Shown in pieces: positions 8,416 through 17,691 of a DNA stretch of 64,000 bases. This DNA is from Paenibacillus sp. FSL H8-0048. GTDB taxonomy: Bacteria; Bacillota; Bacilli; Paenibacillales; Paenibacillaceae. Below the pieces are notes generated by a model. The model ran no database searches. It was not told where the DNA came from and saw only the letters and a program-made list of their open reading frames with translations. Within the stretch, counting starts at the first letter, position 1. Each line of letters begins with the position of its first letter. Both the position numbers and the translations under genes were made by a program. The DNA is taken from positions 248,001-312,000 of the forward strand of contig NZ_JBBODF010000001.1 of NCBI RefSeq assembly GCF_038002825.1, given 5' to 3'.

Positions 8416-9312
8416 ATGGACTTAACGTATATGCGGACCTTCCGCGAAGTGGCCAAGCGGCAGAGCTTCACGCGCGCGGCTGAAGAGCTGGGCTATGCAC
8501 AGTCCAGTGTCACGATGCAGATACAGAAGATTGAGAAGGAATATGGCGTACCGCTCATCGAACGTCACGGCCGCGCCCTGCGTCTGACACCGCCGGGTGA
8601 GGAGCTGCTTAAGCTGTTCGTGGAGATTCTGGAGCTCTATGACCGCTCTAAGGAAACGATCGCCCAGCAGATCGGCGGAACGATTACAATTGGAACGATT
8701 GATTCACTCGCAGCCTTCTATCTGCCGCCGTTCCTGCAGCAGCTGCGGACGATGTTCCCTGGCCTGAATATTCATTTGCAGACGGAGCAGGAGGCCAATC
8801 TGATCTCTAAGATCAGGGACGGCGAGGTCGATATCGGCCTTCTGCTGGACCGCAGCACGGTGGATAGCGCGCTTACCCGGACGATCATCCGCGAGGAGCC
8901 GCTTGTCCTGGTGGCACCCGCCAGCCATCCGCTGGCCCGGCTGGAGCAGGTGACGCTTCAGGATCTGAACAACTGCGAGCTGATTGTCTCCGAGGAGAGC
9001 TGCATTTACCGCAGCCTGTTCGAGAACCTGCTCCGGGACCACGGGATCGTGTTCCGGATTGGTTTTGAGCTGTCGAATCTGGAAGCGATTAAGCGTTGTG
9101 TACGCAATGGCCTGGGCATAGCGCTGCTGCCGCGGATTGTGGCGGAGGAGGAGATCGAGCGGGGCAACCTGTCTGAGCTGTCTTTTGCCCACCCGGAGAT
9201 TCATTTCGATCTGCAGCTGCTGCTGCATCCGAAGAAGTGGAGGTCTTTGCCGCTCCAGTCGCTGATTCAGATGCTGCTTGAGGATGCAAAGTCGAGGACT
9301 GTTGCGCTATGA
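8416..9312 (+). CDS. LysR family transcriptional regulator
   Basis: A 298-residue LysR-type regulator. The N-terminal winged helix-turn-helix includes TRAAEELGYAQSSVTMQI (about residues 18-36). A two-lobed effector-binding domain of the periplasmic-binding type follows (about 90-290). Divergent arrangement with dapA and the palindrome between them suggest it controls dapA and itself. The effector cannot be told from sequence. Confidence 0.93.
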   Translation: MDLTYMRTFREVAKRQSFTRAAEELGYAQSSVTMQIQKIEKEYGVPLIERHGRALRLTPPGEELLKLFVEILELYDRSKETIAQQIGGTITIGTIDSLAAFYLPPFLQQLRTMFPGLNIHLQTEQEANLISKIRDGEVDIGLLLDRSTVDSALTRTIIREEPLVLVAPASHPLARLEQVTLQDLNNCELIVSEESCIYRSLFENLLRDHGIVFRIGFELSNLEAIKRCVRNGLGIALLPRIVAEEEIERGNLSELSFAHPEIHFDLQLLLHPKKWRSLPLQSLIQMLLEDAKSRTVAL

Positions 9313-9364
9313 TGGTAACGTGCGCGCAGCGTCTGGCCGTCGTTTAGCAGATTCATACCATTAG

Positions 9365-9410
9365 AAGAGCACTGCCGTAACACCCTCATGAAGGGTGTGG
9401 CAGCGCTCTT
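9365..9410 (+). terminator. Long hairpin after the LysR gene
   Basis: AAGAGC (9365-9370) pairs with GCTCTT (9405-9410), and inside it ACACCCT-CATG-AAGGGTGT forms a near-perfect inner stem. The T-run is poor, so termination is likely but not certain. Confidence 0.6.
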
Positions 9411-9570
9411 GTTCGTTGTGAAGGAAAGTGTAACAATGGATGCGGAAAACCGAACACAATGCTGTCACGAAGATAATCGGACCCCATCTATGCGGAAATT
9501 CGAATACAATTGGTGTTGCTGCGATGAAGGACAGGCCTCGTGCTCCGCAGCTTGTAACATCGTAGAGAAA

Positions 9571-9746
9571 TCTTGCATGAAGTGCAGCAATAGTGTCCGG
9601 TAGAAGCGACTGATGCTGAGATCCTGCAACAATTGCAACAATGCCAGCGCTAACTTGCTCCAAGCACCGGAATTCCTGCAAATAATGCAACAATGTACTG
9701 TAGCCAGTAACTTTTTTAGTGAAGTCCTGCAAAATGTGCAACAATA
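9571..9746. repeat. Family B repeat array, four units about 51 bp apart
   Basis: Four degenerate 22-bp copies start at 9571, 9622, 9674 and 9725 (steps 51, 52, 51). The consensus is TCYTGCA-N5-TGCARCAAT, whose core TGCA-N5-TGCA is palindromic. The intervening roughly 30 bp are poorly conserved. The array fills much of the 540-bp gap between the convergent LysR and GyrI-like genes. Open frames crossing it are a by-product of a period divisible by three. Confidence 0.7.
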
Positions 9747-9767
9747 TTGTGTAACAACGTTCTGTTT

Positions 9768-9806
9768 GCGGAGCGTCTACCCAAGGGCCCACGTTGATCT
9801 TGCTCC
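9768..9806 (+). repeat. Dispersed GCGGAGCGT element, copy 1
   Basis: A stretch of about 39 bp beginning GCGGAGCGT and containing CACGTTGATCT. A close relative is at 49071-49109 and a more diverged one at 17588-17622. Each lies just beyond an array of roughly 51-bp repeats. Confidence 0.55.
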
Positions 9807-9852
9807 ATTCATGGATTTCGGCACATCCGCTTTTCAAAGCGCCTTCCCGCTC

Positions 9853-10308
9853 TTACCCTAACACAGGAAAACAAAGCTCACATAGATGCCTGCTGACCAT
9901 GTCCTCCGTGTATCTCTCCATAACCGGCCGCCCGGGATCAAGCTGATGGCCGCTGCGTGACATCGCCGGGAGAATCTCAGCCCAGGCTTGCCCTACAGCT
10001 TCTGCCGTATGCTGGAGGGTTACCACTGCATAGGCTCCGCCGGGAAGCTTGCCGTAAAGTACGGAGTCCTCGGTGGGAGGATTCTCAGGCAGGCTGATGC
10101 AGGCATCATATCTGCACTCCGCAGGCGGGGTGGTCTCAGGGTTGTCCTGCGGAATGCCGAACAGCACCGCCGAGCCTTGAAGCAAGCCTTGTTCGCGCGC
10201 CCACTGCTTCAAATGTTCCATCGCCTGAGCGTTTGCGGGACCGTAGGGACCTGTCTGCCGTACATAAGCTATGCGTGTTGCCGGAATGCTTTCGAGTTGA
10301 ATGTTCAT
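9853..10308 (-). CDS. GyrI-like / AraC effector-binding domain protein
   Basis: A 151-residue stand-alone small-molecule-binding domain of the GyrI/Rob C-terminal type. The start IQLESIPATRIAYVRQTGPYG, the central YDACISLPE and the PGGAYAVVTLQHT strand are typical. Such proteins bind drugs or serve as sensors; no DNA-binding domain is attached. The start is ATG 10308, with TTG 10311 as an alternative. AAAGGA lies about 11 nt upstream, a slightly long spacing. Confidence 0.82.
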   Translation of the reverse strand: MNIQLESIPATRIAYVRQTGPYGPANAQAMEHLKQWAREQGLLQGSAVLFGIPQDNPETTPPAECRYDACISLPENPPTEDSVLYGKLPGGAYAVVTLQHTAEAVGQAWAEILPAMSRSGHQLDPGRPVMERYTEDMVSRHLCELCFPVLG

Positions 10309-10424
10309 CAAGATTCATTATCCTTTCTGTAGTTAAGTGGTCAAATGAAGTACAATCCGAATGCTAACATGGACTAAAATAGAATGCATATCTTTTTTCG
10401 GCGCCTATTATATGCAGCAAGATA

Positions 10425-10453
10425 TTGACATCAAAAACGAGAATATGTTATAT
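10425..10453 (+). promoter_or_regulatory. Sigma-A promoter of htpG
   Basis: TTGACA (10425-10430) and TTATAT (10448-10453) with 17-bp spacing; TATATA one base later is an equivalent -10. The CIRCE element begins just downstream, near the expected transcript start. Confidence 0.75.
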
Positions 10454-10464
10454 AAAAGGGAGTG

Positions 10465-10491
10465 TTAGCACTCAAGTGAGTGGAGTGCTAA
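10465..10491. promoter_or_regulatory. Perfect CIRCE operator (HrcA site) upstream of htpG
   Basis: TTAGCACTC and GAGTGCTAA separated by exactly 9 bp, matching the CIRCE consensus in all 18 arm positions. HrcA represses groES/groEL and dnaK operons through this element. This places htpG under the same class I heat-shock control, unlike B. subtilis, where htpG is not HrcA-regulated. Confidence 0.95.
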
Positions 10492-10541
10492 ACGATGCTC
10501 CGCAATCCGAAGGTTACTTTTGAAAGGAGATTTATTTATTC

Positions 10542-12425
10542 ATGGCTAAAAAAGAGTTTAAAGCTGAATCCAAAAGACTGCTGGAAATGATGATTAACTC
10601 GATTTATACGCAGCGTGAGATTTTTCTGCGGGAACTGATCTCAAATGCAAGTGATGCCATCGATAAAATCTATTACAAGGCACTGGCCGATGATAGTCTG
10701 GTGTTCAATAAAGAGGACTACTACATTAAAGTAACCGCTGACAAAGAAAGCCGCACGTTAACCATTGCCGATACCGGCATCGGGATGACACAGGAAGAGC
10801 TGGAGAACAACCTGGGTATTATCGCGAACAGCGGGTCGTTTGCTTTTAAGAAGGATAATGAAGCCAAGGACGGACACAACATCATCGGACAATTCGGGGT
10901 CGGATTCTATTCCGCATTCATGGTGGCTGACGATGTGACTGTAATCAGTAAGGCGCTGGGCAGCGGGCAGGCGTTCAAGTGGGAATCCCAGGGGGCGGAC
11001 GGCTACACGATTGAGCCTTGTGAGAAGGATGCGGTCGGTACCGAAATTACGCTGAAAATCAAAGAGAACACCGAGGACGATAACTACGATGAATTCCTCG
11101 AAGAATACCGTCTGAAATCGATCATCAAGAAGTATTCGGACTTCATCCGCTTCCCGATCAAGATGGACATTACCGGCAGACAGCCCAAAGAGGGCGCCGA
11201 GAATGAATTCATCGATGTCACCGAAGAGCAGACGGTCAACAGCATGGTGCCGATCTGGCGCAAGAACAAGAAAGAGCTGACCGACGAAGACTACAACAAC
11301 TTCTATGCAGAGAAGCGTTACGGGTTCGACAAGCCGCTGAAGCATATCCATATCAGTGCCGACGGCGCAGTGGTCTATAATGCAATTCTGTTCATCCCGG
11401 AGAATACTCCGTTCGACTACTACACCAAGGAATATGAAAAAGGCCTGGAGCTCTACTCCAACGGCGTGCTGATTATGAATAAATGCGCCGACCTGCTGCC
11501 GGATTACTTCAGCTTCGTCAAGGGGATGGTCGATTCCGAGGACCTGTCGCTCAATATCTCCCGTGAGATGCTGCAGCATGACCGCCAGCTGACAATGATC
11601 GCGAAGAACATTAAGAGCAAGATCAAGAGCCAGCTCCTGAGCCTGCTGAAGGATGAGCGCGAGCAGTATGAGACGTTCTATAAGTCTTTTGGCAGACAGC
11701 TGAAGTTCGGAGTCTATAACGACTACGGCATGGAAAAAGAAACACTGCAGGATCTCCTCATGTTCCATTCTTCCAAAGAGAAGAAGCTGGTAACGCTGGC
11801 TGAATATGTAGAGAGAATGCCGGAAGACCAGAAATATATCTACTACGCTTCCGGTGAATCGGTAGAGCGCATTGAGAAGCTGCCACAGACCGAAATGGTG
11901 CTGGATAAGGGCTATGAGATTCTCTACTTCACCGATGATATCGATGAATTCGCAATCAAGATGATCATGGCATATAAGGAGAAGGAGTTCAGAAATGTCT
12001 CCAGCGGTGACTTGGGGATTGAAGAGAGTGCTGAGGATAAGCCATCCGAAGAGGAAGAGAATGAGAACAAGGGCTTGTTCGAAGCCATGCAGGGCATTCT
12101 GTCCGGCAAAGTGAAGGCAGTCAAAGCCTCCAAGCGGCTGAAATCCCATCCGGTCTGCCTGTCCACCGAGGGCGAGCTGACAATCGAGATGGAGAAAATC
12201 CTCAAGGCCATGCCTAACGGCGGCCAGGATGTGCAAGCGGATAAGGTGCTGGAAATCAACATTCACCATGATGTCTTCAAATCACTGAAGGCAGCTGCCG
12301 AAGGCGACAAGGAGAAGCTGGGACTGTACACCAACCTTTTGTACAATCAGGCGCTTCTGATCGAGGGCTTGCAGGTTAATGATCCGGTACAGTTTACGAA
12401 CGATATTTGTAAAATTATGGTCTAA
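10542..12425 (+). CDS. htpG: Hsp90 chaperone HtpG
   Basis: Bacterial Hsp90, a dimeric ATP-driven chaperone. The 627 residues show the GHKL ATPase domain: the conserved N-terminal helix with [27 protein letters not shown], and the [13 protein letters not shown] lid. Middle and C-terminal dimerisation domains follow, as in full-length family members. GAAAGGAGA precedes the ATG. Single-gene unit with its own promoter, CIRCE operator and terminator. Confidence 0.98.
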   Translation: MAKKEFKAESKRLLEMMINSIYTQREIFLRELISNASDAIDKIYYKALADDSLVFNKEDYYIKVTADKESRTLTIADTGIGMTQEELENNLGIIANSGSFAFKKDNEAKDGHNIIGQFGVGFYSAFMVADDVTVISKALGSGQAFKWESQGADGYTIEPCEKDAVGTEITLKIKENTEDDNYDEFLEEYRLKSIIKKYSDFIRFPIKMDITGRQPKEGAENEFIDVTEEQTVNSMVPIWRKNKKELTDEDYNNFYAEKRYGFDKPLKHIHISADGAVVYNAILFIPENTPFDYYTKEYEKGLELYSNGVLIMNKCADLLPDYFSFVKGMVDSEDLSLNISREMLQHDRQLTMIAKNIKSKIKSQLLSLLKDEREQYETFYKSFGRQLKFGVYNDYGMEKETLQDLLMFHSSKEKKLVTLAEYVERMPEDQKYIYYASGESVERIEKLPQTEMVLDKGYEILYFTDDIDEFAIKMIMAYKEKEFRNVSSGDLGIEESAEDKPSEEEENENKGLFEAMQGILSGKVKAVKASKRLKSHPVCLSTEGELTIEMEKILKAMPNGGQDVQADKVLEINIHHDVFKSLKAAAEGDKEKLGLYTNLLYNQALLIEGLQVNDPVQFTNDICKIMV

Positions 12426-12466
12426 CACCGGCGTAGCGCCGGGCGCAGACCTGAGAGAATAACAAC

Positions 12467-12496
12467 CCCCGCTACTGGTGCTGACCGGTAGCGGGG
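12467..12496 (+). terminator. Intrinsic terminator of htpG
   Basis: A 13-bp stem (12467-12479 with 12484-12496, one T-G pair) around a 4-nt loop, followed by TATTTGTGTT. It could also serve the convergent LysR gene. Confidence 0.85.
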
Positions 12497-12602
12497 TATT
12501 TGTGTTGATTAGAGAATATGGCGTCCGGGCAGCCTGCGGATGAATGCCGCCGGGATTGGACATCCTCCTGAATGCGGAGGCTGGAAGTGGTGCGCGGCCG
12601 GT

Positions 12603-13472
12603 TCAAATGGACTTGAAGGTCTCGATGAACTTGGTCGCCATGGACGACAAATATTTATCCTTCATCCATACGGCAGCCACGCGGGTGCGCAGAGTCTCGC
12701 AGAGGATCTCTTTGTAGATCAGGTTGCTGTGATTAGCCAGCTCGAAAGCCGACCTCGGTACGATGCCGATCCCGAGTCCCGCATTGGCCCAGAGCAGCGT
12801 GGTCCGGGCATCATCGTTCATACAGAAGAGCTGTGGCTCAAAGCCGTGCTCCAGACAGGTCTCGCGGATGAGCTGCTCGAAGCGGCGGTAGATAATCAGC
12901 GGCTTGTCCTGCAGCTCGCCCAGTTGGGCGGCAGTCTGACTCGTGGCCCAGTCATAATCTGAGGTCATAACCGCAATCATCGGCTCTGAATGGAAATACA
13001 GACACTCCAGGTTGCTGGTGCTGAACGGGGTGCGGACAATGCCCACTTCAACAATGCCCCTATTCAGCAGGTCGATAATCATGAATGTGTTGCCTTCATG
13101 GATTTCAAAGGTTACGCCCGAGTAGCTCTTATGGAACGCTGTGAGCGGCTCATGAAGCAAGGTAGCGCCTGAAGAGGAGACCGTTCCAATGGTAAGGCTG
13201 CCCTTCAGCCCCTTGGCATAATCGCTGATCTCCCGGGCGGTGGAGTCCGTTAACTCCAGAATCTGCTGGGCCCGGTTACGCAGAATGATTCCGGCATCCG
13301 TTAGCTGGATACTGCGCGGTCCGCGCTCCACTAACTTGACCCCAAGCTCCTCCTCCAGCAGCTTCAGCTGCTGGCTGAGCGGCGGCTGGGCCATCCTCAG
13401 CTTCCTGGCTGCGGATGTAATTTGTCCTTCCTCGGCAATGGCCAGGAAATATTTTAATTGGCGGATATCCAT
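12603..13472 (-). CDS. LysR family transcriptional regulator
   Basis: A 289-residue LysR protein with an N-terminal helix-turn-helix (TSAARKLRMAQPPLSQQLKLLE, about residues 19-40) and a C-terminal effector domain. It is divergent from the two-gene ABC exporter at 13634-17109 and probably regulates it. The effector is unknown. Confidence 0.93.
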   Translation of the reverse strand: MDIRQLKYFLAIAEEGQITSAARKLRMAQPPLSQQLKLLEEELGVKLVERGPRSIQLTDAGIILRNRAQQILELTDSTAREISDYAKGLKGSLTIGTVSSSGATLLHEPLTAFHKSYSGVTFEIHEGNTFMIIDLLNRGIVEVGIVRTPFSTSNLECLYFHSEPMIAVMTSDYDWATSQTAAQLGELQDKPLIIYRRFEQLIRETCLEHGFEPQLFCMNDDARTTLLWANAGLGIGIVPRSAFELANHSNLIYKEILCETLRTRVAAVWMKDKYLSSMATKFIETFKSI

Positions 13473-13501
13473 GGTGCAGCCTCCGTTCTTAAGGGTTATG
13501 A

Positions 13502-13518
13502 CATATGCTATTCATATG
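13502..13518. promoter_or_regulatory. Candidate LysR operator upstream of the ABC exporter
   Basis: Two CATATG hexamers (13502-13507 and 13513-13518) form an inverted repeat with a 5-bp spacer and include a T-N11-A core. The site lies in the divergent gap between the regulator and the exporter genes. Confidence 0.4.
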
Positions 13519-13633
13519 GGATAGATACGAAACCAATATTATGAATATGTAAGCAGGTATGACATAATCATAACGGGTCTTTTGTTTTTTTCAAGAGGGA
13601 GTACATAATACGCTAAGTTAGGTGAGGATCAAT

Positions 13634-15373
13634 GTGCGCAAAATTGCAGTTTTCTTAAAACCGTACAAAAAAGAAGTGACGATCGGGCCGATTTTCAAGC
13701 TGCTGGAGGCAATTCTGGAGCTGCTGCTGCCGACCATAGTAGCCCTGATCATCAACAACGGAATTGCCAAGCAGGATAGCAGCTATGTCTACAAGATGGG
13801 CTCCCTGATGGTGGCAATGGCTATTCTGGGCTTCGGCTGCTCTCTGGTATGTCAATATTATGCGGCGCGGGCCTCTCAGGGGTTCGGGACCACGCTGCGC
13901 AATAAAATGTTCAAGCATATTTCTTCGCTATCGTATGCGGAGCTTGATGTCATCGGCACACCTTCGCTGATCAACCGGATCACCAACGATGTTAACCAGC
14001 TGCAGGTGGCAGTAGCCATGCTGATCCGGCTGGTCATCCGTGCGCCGTTTATTTGTATCGGGGCGATTATTATGGCGATGATCCTGGATTTCCGCCTGTC
14101 GCTGATCCTGATTGCCGCTACTCCTGTATTCGGAATCATTCTGTACTTCATCATTACGCGGAGCTCGCCAATGTACCGCAAATATCAGGCGAAGCTGGAC
14201 CGGCTGGCGCTGGTGCTCAGCGAGAATCTCTCGGGCATCCGGGTCATCCGGGCCTTCGCCGAGAGCCGCCGCGAGAAGCAGCGCTTCAATGAAGCCTCTG
14301 AGGATCTGACGCAGACGGCCATCCGTGTCGGACGGATCTCCGCTTGGCTGGGACCGATGACGACACTGGTAGTAAACGCGGCCATTATTGCCATACTGTG
14401 GGTGGGCGGCATTCACATCGAAGCCGGGAGTCTGTCTCAGGGTGAGATTATTGCATTCATTAACTATGTAACCCAGATCCTACTGGCATTGATCGTGGTT
14501 TCCAATCTGGTTATTCTGTTCACCAAAGCCTCGTCGTCTGCCAGCCGCATCAATGAGGTGCTGGCGATGACCGCTTCGGTTGCTGAAGTGCCTGCTCAAG
14601 CACCTGCTGCGAAGCCGGACGGTGCAGCACCGGTGATTTCCTTCCGCAATGTCTGTTTCGGCTATAACACGACCGGAGAGCTGGCCCTGGAAAATATCTC
14701 TGTAGATATCCTCAAAGGGCAGACGGTTGGATTAATCGGCAGTACCGGTTCTGGTAAGAGCACCTTCGTAAATCTGATTCCGCGCTTTTATGACGCTGTG
14801 GAAGGGGAAGTTAGAGTCGAGGGCGTAAATGTACGGGACTACCGGCTGGAACAGTTGCGCAGCAGAATCGGTATTGTGCCGCAGAAGGCGATGCTGTTCA
14901 CCGGCACGATTGCTGAGAATATCCGCTGGGGCAAGGCGTCTGCTACACGGGATGAGATCATGGCTGCAGCGGCGGTTGCCCAGGCTGAGGAGTTCATCAC
15001 CCGGCTGCCGGAAGGGCTGGATACGCTGGTCGTACGCGGCGGGCATAACCTGTCCGGCGGACAAAAGCAGCGGCTGACCATTGCCCGGGCTGTCGTAGGA
15101 CGTCCGCCGATCCTTATCCTGGATGATTCCTCCAGTGCGCTGGATTTCGCTACGGATGCGGCACTGCGCCGTGCGCTGAGCGAGAACAGTGCGGATATGA
15201 CCGTGCTGCTGGTATCCCAGCGCGTAAGTACAGTAAGGCAGGCCGATCAGATTATCGTTTTCGAGGAAGGCAAGATTGCCGGAATCGGTACGCATGAGGA
15301 ACTGCTGGAGAGCTGCGCAGTCTATCAGGAAATCTGTATGTCACAGCTCTCAAGCGAGGAGGCACTACAATGA
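13634..15373 (+). CDS. ABC exporter subunit with degenerate ATP site (heterodimer half 1)
   Basis: Six-helix membrane domain (about residues 1-310) followed by an ATPase domain with GSTGSGKST near residue 369, signature LSGGQ near 473 and Walker B LILDD near 493. The catalytic glutamate after Walker B is Asp (LDDSSSALD), and the switch histidine is Gln (VSQRVST instead of AHRLST). Such a half normally pairs with a canonical partner, as in BmrC/BmrD. The start GTG 13634 follows GGTGAGG by 6 nt; GTG 13622 lacks a ribosome site. Likely a multidrug or peptide exporter. Confidence 0.92.
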   Translation: MRKIAVFLKPYKKEVTIGPIFKLLEAILELLLPTIVALIINNGIAKQDSSYVYKMGSLMVAMAILGFGCSLVCQYYAARASQGFGTTLRNKMFKHISSLSYAELDVIGTPSLINRITNDVNQLQVAVAMLIRLVIRAPFICIGAIIMAMILDFRLSLILIAATPVFGIILYFIITRSSPMYRKYQAKLDRLALVLSENLSGIRVIRAFAESRREKQRFNEASEDLTQTAIRVGRISAWLGPMTTLVVNAAIIAILWVGGIHIEAGSLSQGEIIAFINYVTQILLALIVVSNLVILFTKASSSASRINEVLAMTASVAEVPAQAPAAKPDGAAPVISFRNVCFGYNTTGELALENISVDILKGQTVGLIGSTGSGKSTFVNLIPRFYDAVEGEVRVEGVNVRDYRLEQLRSRIGIVPQKAMLFTGTIAENIRWGKASATRDEIMAAAAVAQAEEFITRLPEGLDTLVVRGGHNLSGGQKQRLTIARAVVGRPPILILDDSSSALDFATDAALRRALSENSADMTVLLVSQRVSTVRQADQIIVFEEGKIAGIGTHEELLESCAVYQEICMSQLSSEEALQ

Positions 15374-17109
15374 CCAGTACAATGACCTGGAAACGTCTGT
15401 TTCAATATACCCGTGAGTACCGGAAAATAACATATGGAGCTGTTTTTTGCGCCATCCTGAGCGTTGTTGCCATCCTGATCGGGCCGCTCCTGATCGGCCG
15501 CGCCATTGACCATATGATCGGACCGGACCGGGTGGAGTTCCCTGAGATTCTGCGCCTCCTGCTGATTCTGGGCAGTGTGTATCTGGTCGGCAGCTTCTTC
15601 GGCTGGCTGCTCACTTACTACACGAATAAGCTGGCGTTCCGTACAGTCTATGACCTGCGCCGCGAGCTGTTTGACAAGCTGGACGCCCTGCCTCTGAAGT
15701 TCCATGATAACCATCCTCAGGGAGACAGCATCAGCCGGTTCGTGAATGACATGGATGCCGTCTCTGACGGGCTGCTGCAGGGCTTTTCCACGCTTCTGAC
15801 AGGGATCGTAACCATTGCCGGAGCCATAGGGCTCATGCTCTATATCAGTCCTATAATGACGCTGGTGGTGCTGCTGTCTGCTCCGGCCACCTTCTTCGTC
15901 GCCCGCTTCATTACAATGCGCTCCCAGCAGCTGTTCCGTGAGCAGGCCAAGATTCTTGGGGGCCTGAACGGCTATGTTGAGGAAATCGTCGGCGGGCAGA
16001 AGGTGGTGCAGGCTTATCATTACGAGGACCGCTCTTTTGCAGGTTTCGCCGAGCGGAATAATGAGCTGTACAAGACAGGGACGAAATCGCAGTTCTATGG
16101 CTCGCTCTCGAATCCGACTACGCGGCTGGTCAATAATATCACCTTCTCGCTGATAGCGATGATCGGGAGTGTGCTTGTTATCGGAGACCTGTTCTCCGTA
16201 GGGGATCTGTCCAGCTTCCTGATCTACTCCAGTCTGTTCGCGAAGCCGTTCAATGAGATTACTGGCGTTATTACACAACTGCAATCTGCCACAGCCTCGG
16301 CGCAGCGGATCTTCACCATTCTGGATCTCCCGCAGGAGGCCCCGGACCAGCCGGATGCCTTTGTAATGGAGAACAGCCGGGGAACCATTACCTTCGACAA
16401 GGTAAGCTTCGCTTATACACCGGAGCGCCCGCTGATCAAGAACTTCAGTCTGGAGGTGAAGCCGGGCACACGTGTGGCGATCGTCGGCCAGACCGGGGCG
16501 GGCAAGACCACGCTGGTTAACCTGCTGATGCGTTTCTATGAGGTAGATAGCGGAACGATTCGGATTGACGGGGTGGATATTACCTCCATCACCCGTGACA
16601 GTCTGCGGCGCAATTTCGGTATGGTGCTGCAGGAGACCTGGCTGTACGGGGCTTCCATCCGTGACAATATTGCATACGGCAAGCCGGAGGCCTCCGAATC
16701 GGAGGTGATTGCAGCCGCCAAGGCCGCGAATGCGCATAGCTTCATCAAGCGCCTTCCTGAAGGCTATGACACCAAGATCAGTACCTCGGGAGATAATCTC
16801 TCCCAGGGCCAGAAGCAGCTGCTCACCATTGCACGTGTCATGCTGGTTGATCCGCCGATGCTCATTCTGGATGAGGCGACCAGCAGTATTGATACGCTGA
16901 CAGAGGCGCGGATACAGAAGGCCTTCCTGGCAATGATCACCGGCCGGACCAGCTTCGTCATTGCGCACCGGCTGTCCACGATCCGCGAGGCGGACCTCAT
17001 CCTGTTCATGAAGGATGGAGATATCGTGGAGAGCGGAACGCATGATGAGCTGCTGGAGAGCGGAGGCTACTACGCCCGCTTGTACAACAGCCAGTTTACG
17101 GCGGTGTAA
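15370..17109 (+). CDS. ABC exporter subunit with canonical ATP site (heterodimer half 2)
   Basis: A 579-residue membrane-plus-ATPase fusion. The ATPase has GQTGAGKTT, signature LSQGQKQ, Walker B with its Glu (LILDEATSSID) and a normal switch histidine (IAHRLST). It starts at ATG 15370 and overlaps the previous gene by 4 bp, which fits translational coupling and a 1:1 heterodimer. The substrate is not identifiable from sequence. Confidence 0.95.
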   Translation: MTSTMTWKRLFQYTREYRKITYGAVFCAILSVVAILIGPLLIGRAIDHMIGPDRVEFPEILRLLLILGSVYLVGSFFGWLLTYYTNKLAFRTVYDLRRELFDKLDALPLKFHDNHPQGDSISRFVNDMDAVSDGLLQGFSTLLTGIVTIAGAIGLMLYISPIMTLVVLLSAPATFFVARFITMRSQQLFREQAKILGGLNGYVEEIVGGQKVVQAYHYEDRSFAGFAERNNELYKTGTKSQFYGSLSNPTTRLVNNITFSLIAMIGSVLVIGDLFSVGDLSSFLIYSSLFAKPFNEITGVITQLQSATASAQRIFTILDLPQEAPDQPDAFVMENSRGTITFDKVSFAYTPERPLIKNFSLEVKPGTRVAIVGQTGAGKTTLVNLLMRFYEVDSGTIRIDGVDITSITRDSLRRNFGMVLQETWLYGASIRDNIAYGKPEASESEVIAAAKAANAHSFIKRLPEGYDTKISTSGDNLSQGQKQLLTIARVMLVDPPMLILDEATSSIDTLTEARIQKAFLAMITGRTSFVIAHRLSTIREADLILFMKDGDIVESGTHDELLESGGYYARLYNSQFTAV

Positions 17110-17110
17110 C

Positions 17111-17140
17111 TAGGTATACCATCAGGATTAAACAAGTGAT
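17111..17140 (+). repeat. Leader element preceding a family A array, copy 1
   Basis: About 30 bp reading TAGGTATACCATCAGGATTA and onward. It resembles 34589-34618 (TAGTACAGCATCAGAATTA and onward). Both lie 90-94 bp before a family A repeat array, which suggests a shared composite element. Confidence 0.45.
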
Positions 17141-17200
17141 TTCGTTCCATAAAATCGGTAAGGTATGAAGCTGCATTCTTAGCGAAAAACAGGGATAAGT

Positions 17201-17376
17201 GTATTCTGTGCAACTAAAAACAGTGAAAAGGAAGGCATTCCTATCCTAACTGTATTCCATACAACTAAATTTGCTGGAATGGGCAAAAATCCAGGTATAA
17301 GGGCATTTTAATTGCACGAAGTACATCTAAAGGGAGATTTGGCGGCACATCGGACGATTTAGTTGTACGAATTACA
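17201..17376. repeat. Family A repeat array, two direct and two inverted units
   Basis: Copies start at 17201 and 17251 (direct, 50 bp apart) and at 17307 and 17357 (inverted, 50 bp apart). The consensus is TGTAYTYYGTACAAYTAAA, with a TGTA-N5-TACA palindromic core. The array lies in the 582-bp gap between the exporter operon and a convergent AraC gene. The same family recurs at 34683-34808 and, diverged, at 21022-21160. Confidence 0.75.
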
Positions 17377-17488
17377 ATTAAGCCTCCCCCTTGCACCCTA
17401 ATCGGGGGGAGGTAACCTCTCAGCAAGCCATTAGTTAAAGTGATTTTCAGGAGACAGGCCGTATCTTCAAAAGCTGAACATACAAAAA

Positions 17489-17522
17489 AGCAGCGATTCT
17501 CCGTTATTAGAGAATCGCTGCT
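17489..17522 (-). terminator. Strong terminator on the minus strand
   Basis: A perfect 13-bp stem (AGCAGCGATTCTC, 17489-17501, with 17510-17522) around 8 nt. On the minus strand a T-run (17484-17489 read in reverse) follows. It probably terminates the AraC transcript, about 170 bp beyond its stop. Confidence 0.7.
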
Positions 17523-17587
17523 CTGTGTTTTTGGGAATTTGCAGCTTTTTTCCTTGGATAGCGGCCGTAGCCTGTTCTTCCGCTTTC

Positions 17588-17622
17588 GCGGAGCGTCCTC
17601 ACCGAGCGCAAACGTCCATCCA
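17588..17622 (+). repeat. Dispersed GCGGAGCGT element, copy 2
   Basis: Begins GCGGAGCGT and is preceded by a hairpin TCCGC-TTTC-GCGGA (17579-17592). It is more diverged from the copies at 9768 and 49071 than they are from each other, but it too sits just beyond a repeat array. Confidence 0.45.
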
Positions 17623-17634
17623 ACTTCAAAACAA

Positions 17635-17679
17635 GGGGTGTCCCTGCCATTTCATGGCTTATGGGGCACCCCCTATTTT
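17635..17679. terminator. GC-rich hairpin at the 3' end of the AraC gene
   Basis: GGGGTGTCCC (17635-17644) pairs with GGGGCACCCC (17663-17672), one G-T pair, with a T-run on the plus side and a T-rich stretch on the minus side. It directly follows the AraC stop and probably acts as a terminator in both directions. Confidence 0.65.
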
Positions 17680-17691
17680 TGCCCAGCGGGC

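Noticed and set aside
9361..9837. 158-codon minus-strand frame and two plus-strand frames in the LysR-GyrI gap
   Set aside because: They cover the family B repeats and the LysR terminator; the 17-residue periodicity reflects the 51-bp repeat, and no ribosome site is seen.
10758..12269. 503-codon antisense frame within htpG
   Set aside because: Shadow of a strongly conserved gene on the other strand; composition and lack of homology fit an artefact.
15325..17043. 572-codon antisense frame opposite the second ABC subunit
   Set aside because: Shadow of the conserved exporter gene; no ribosome site and no recognisable domains.
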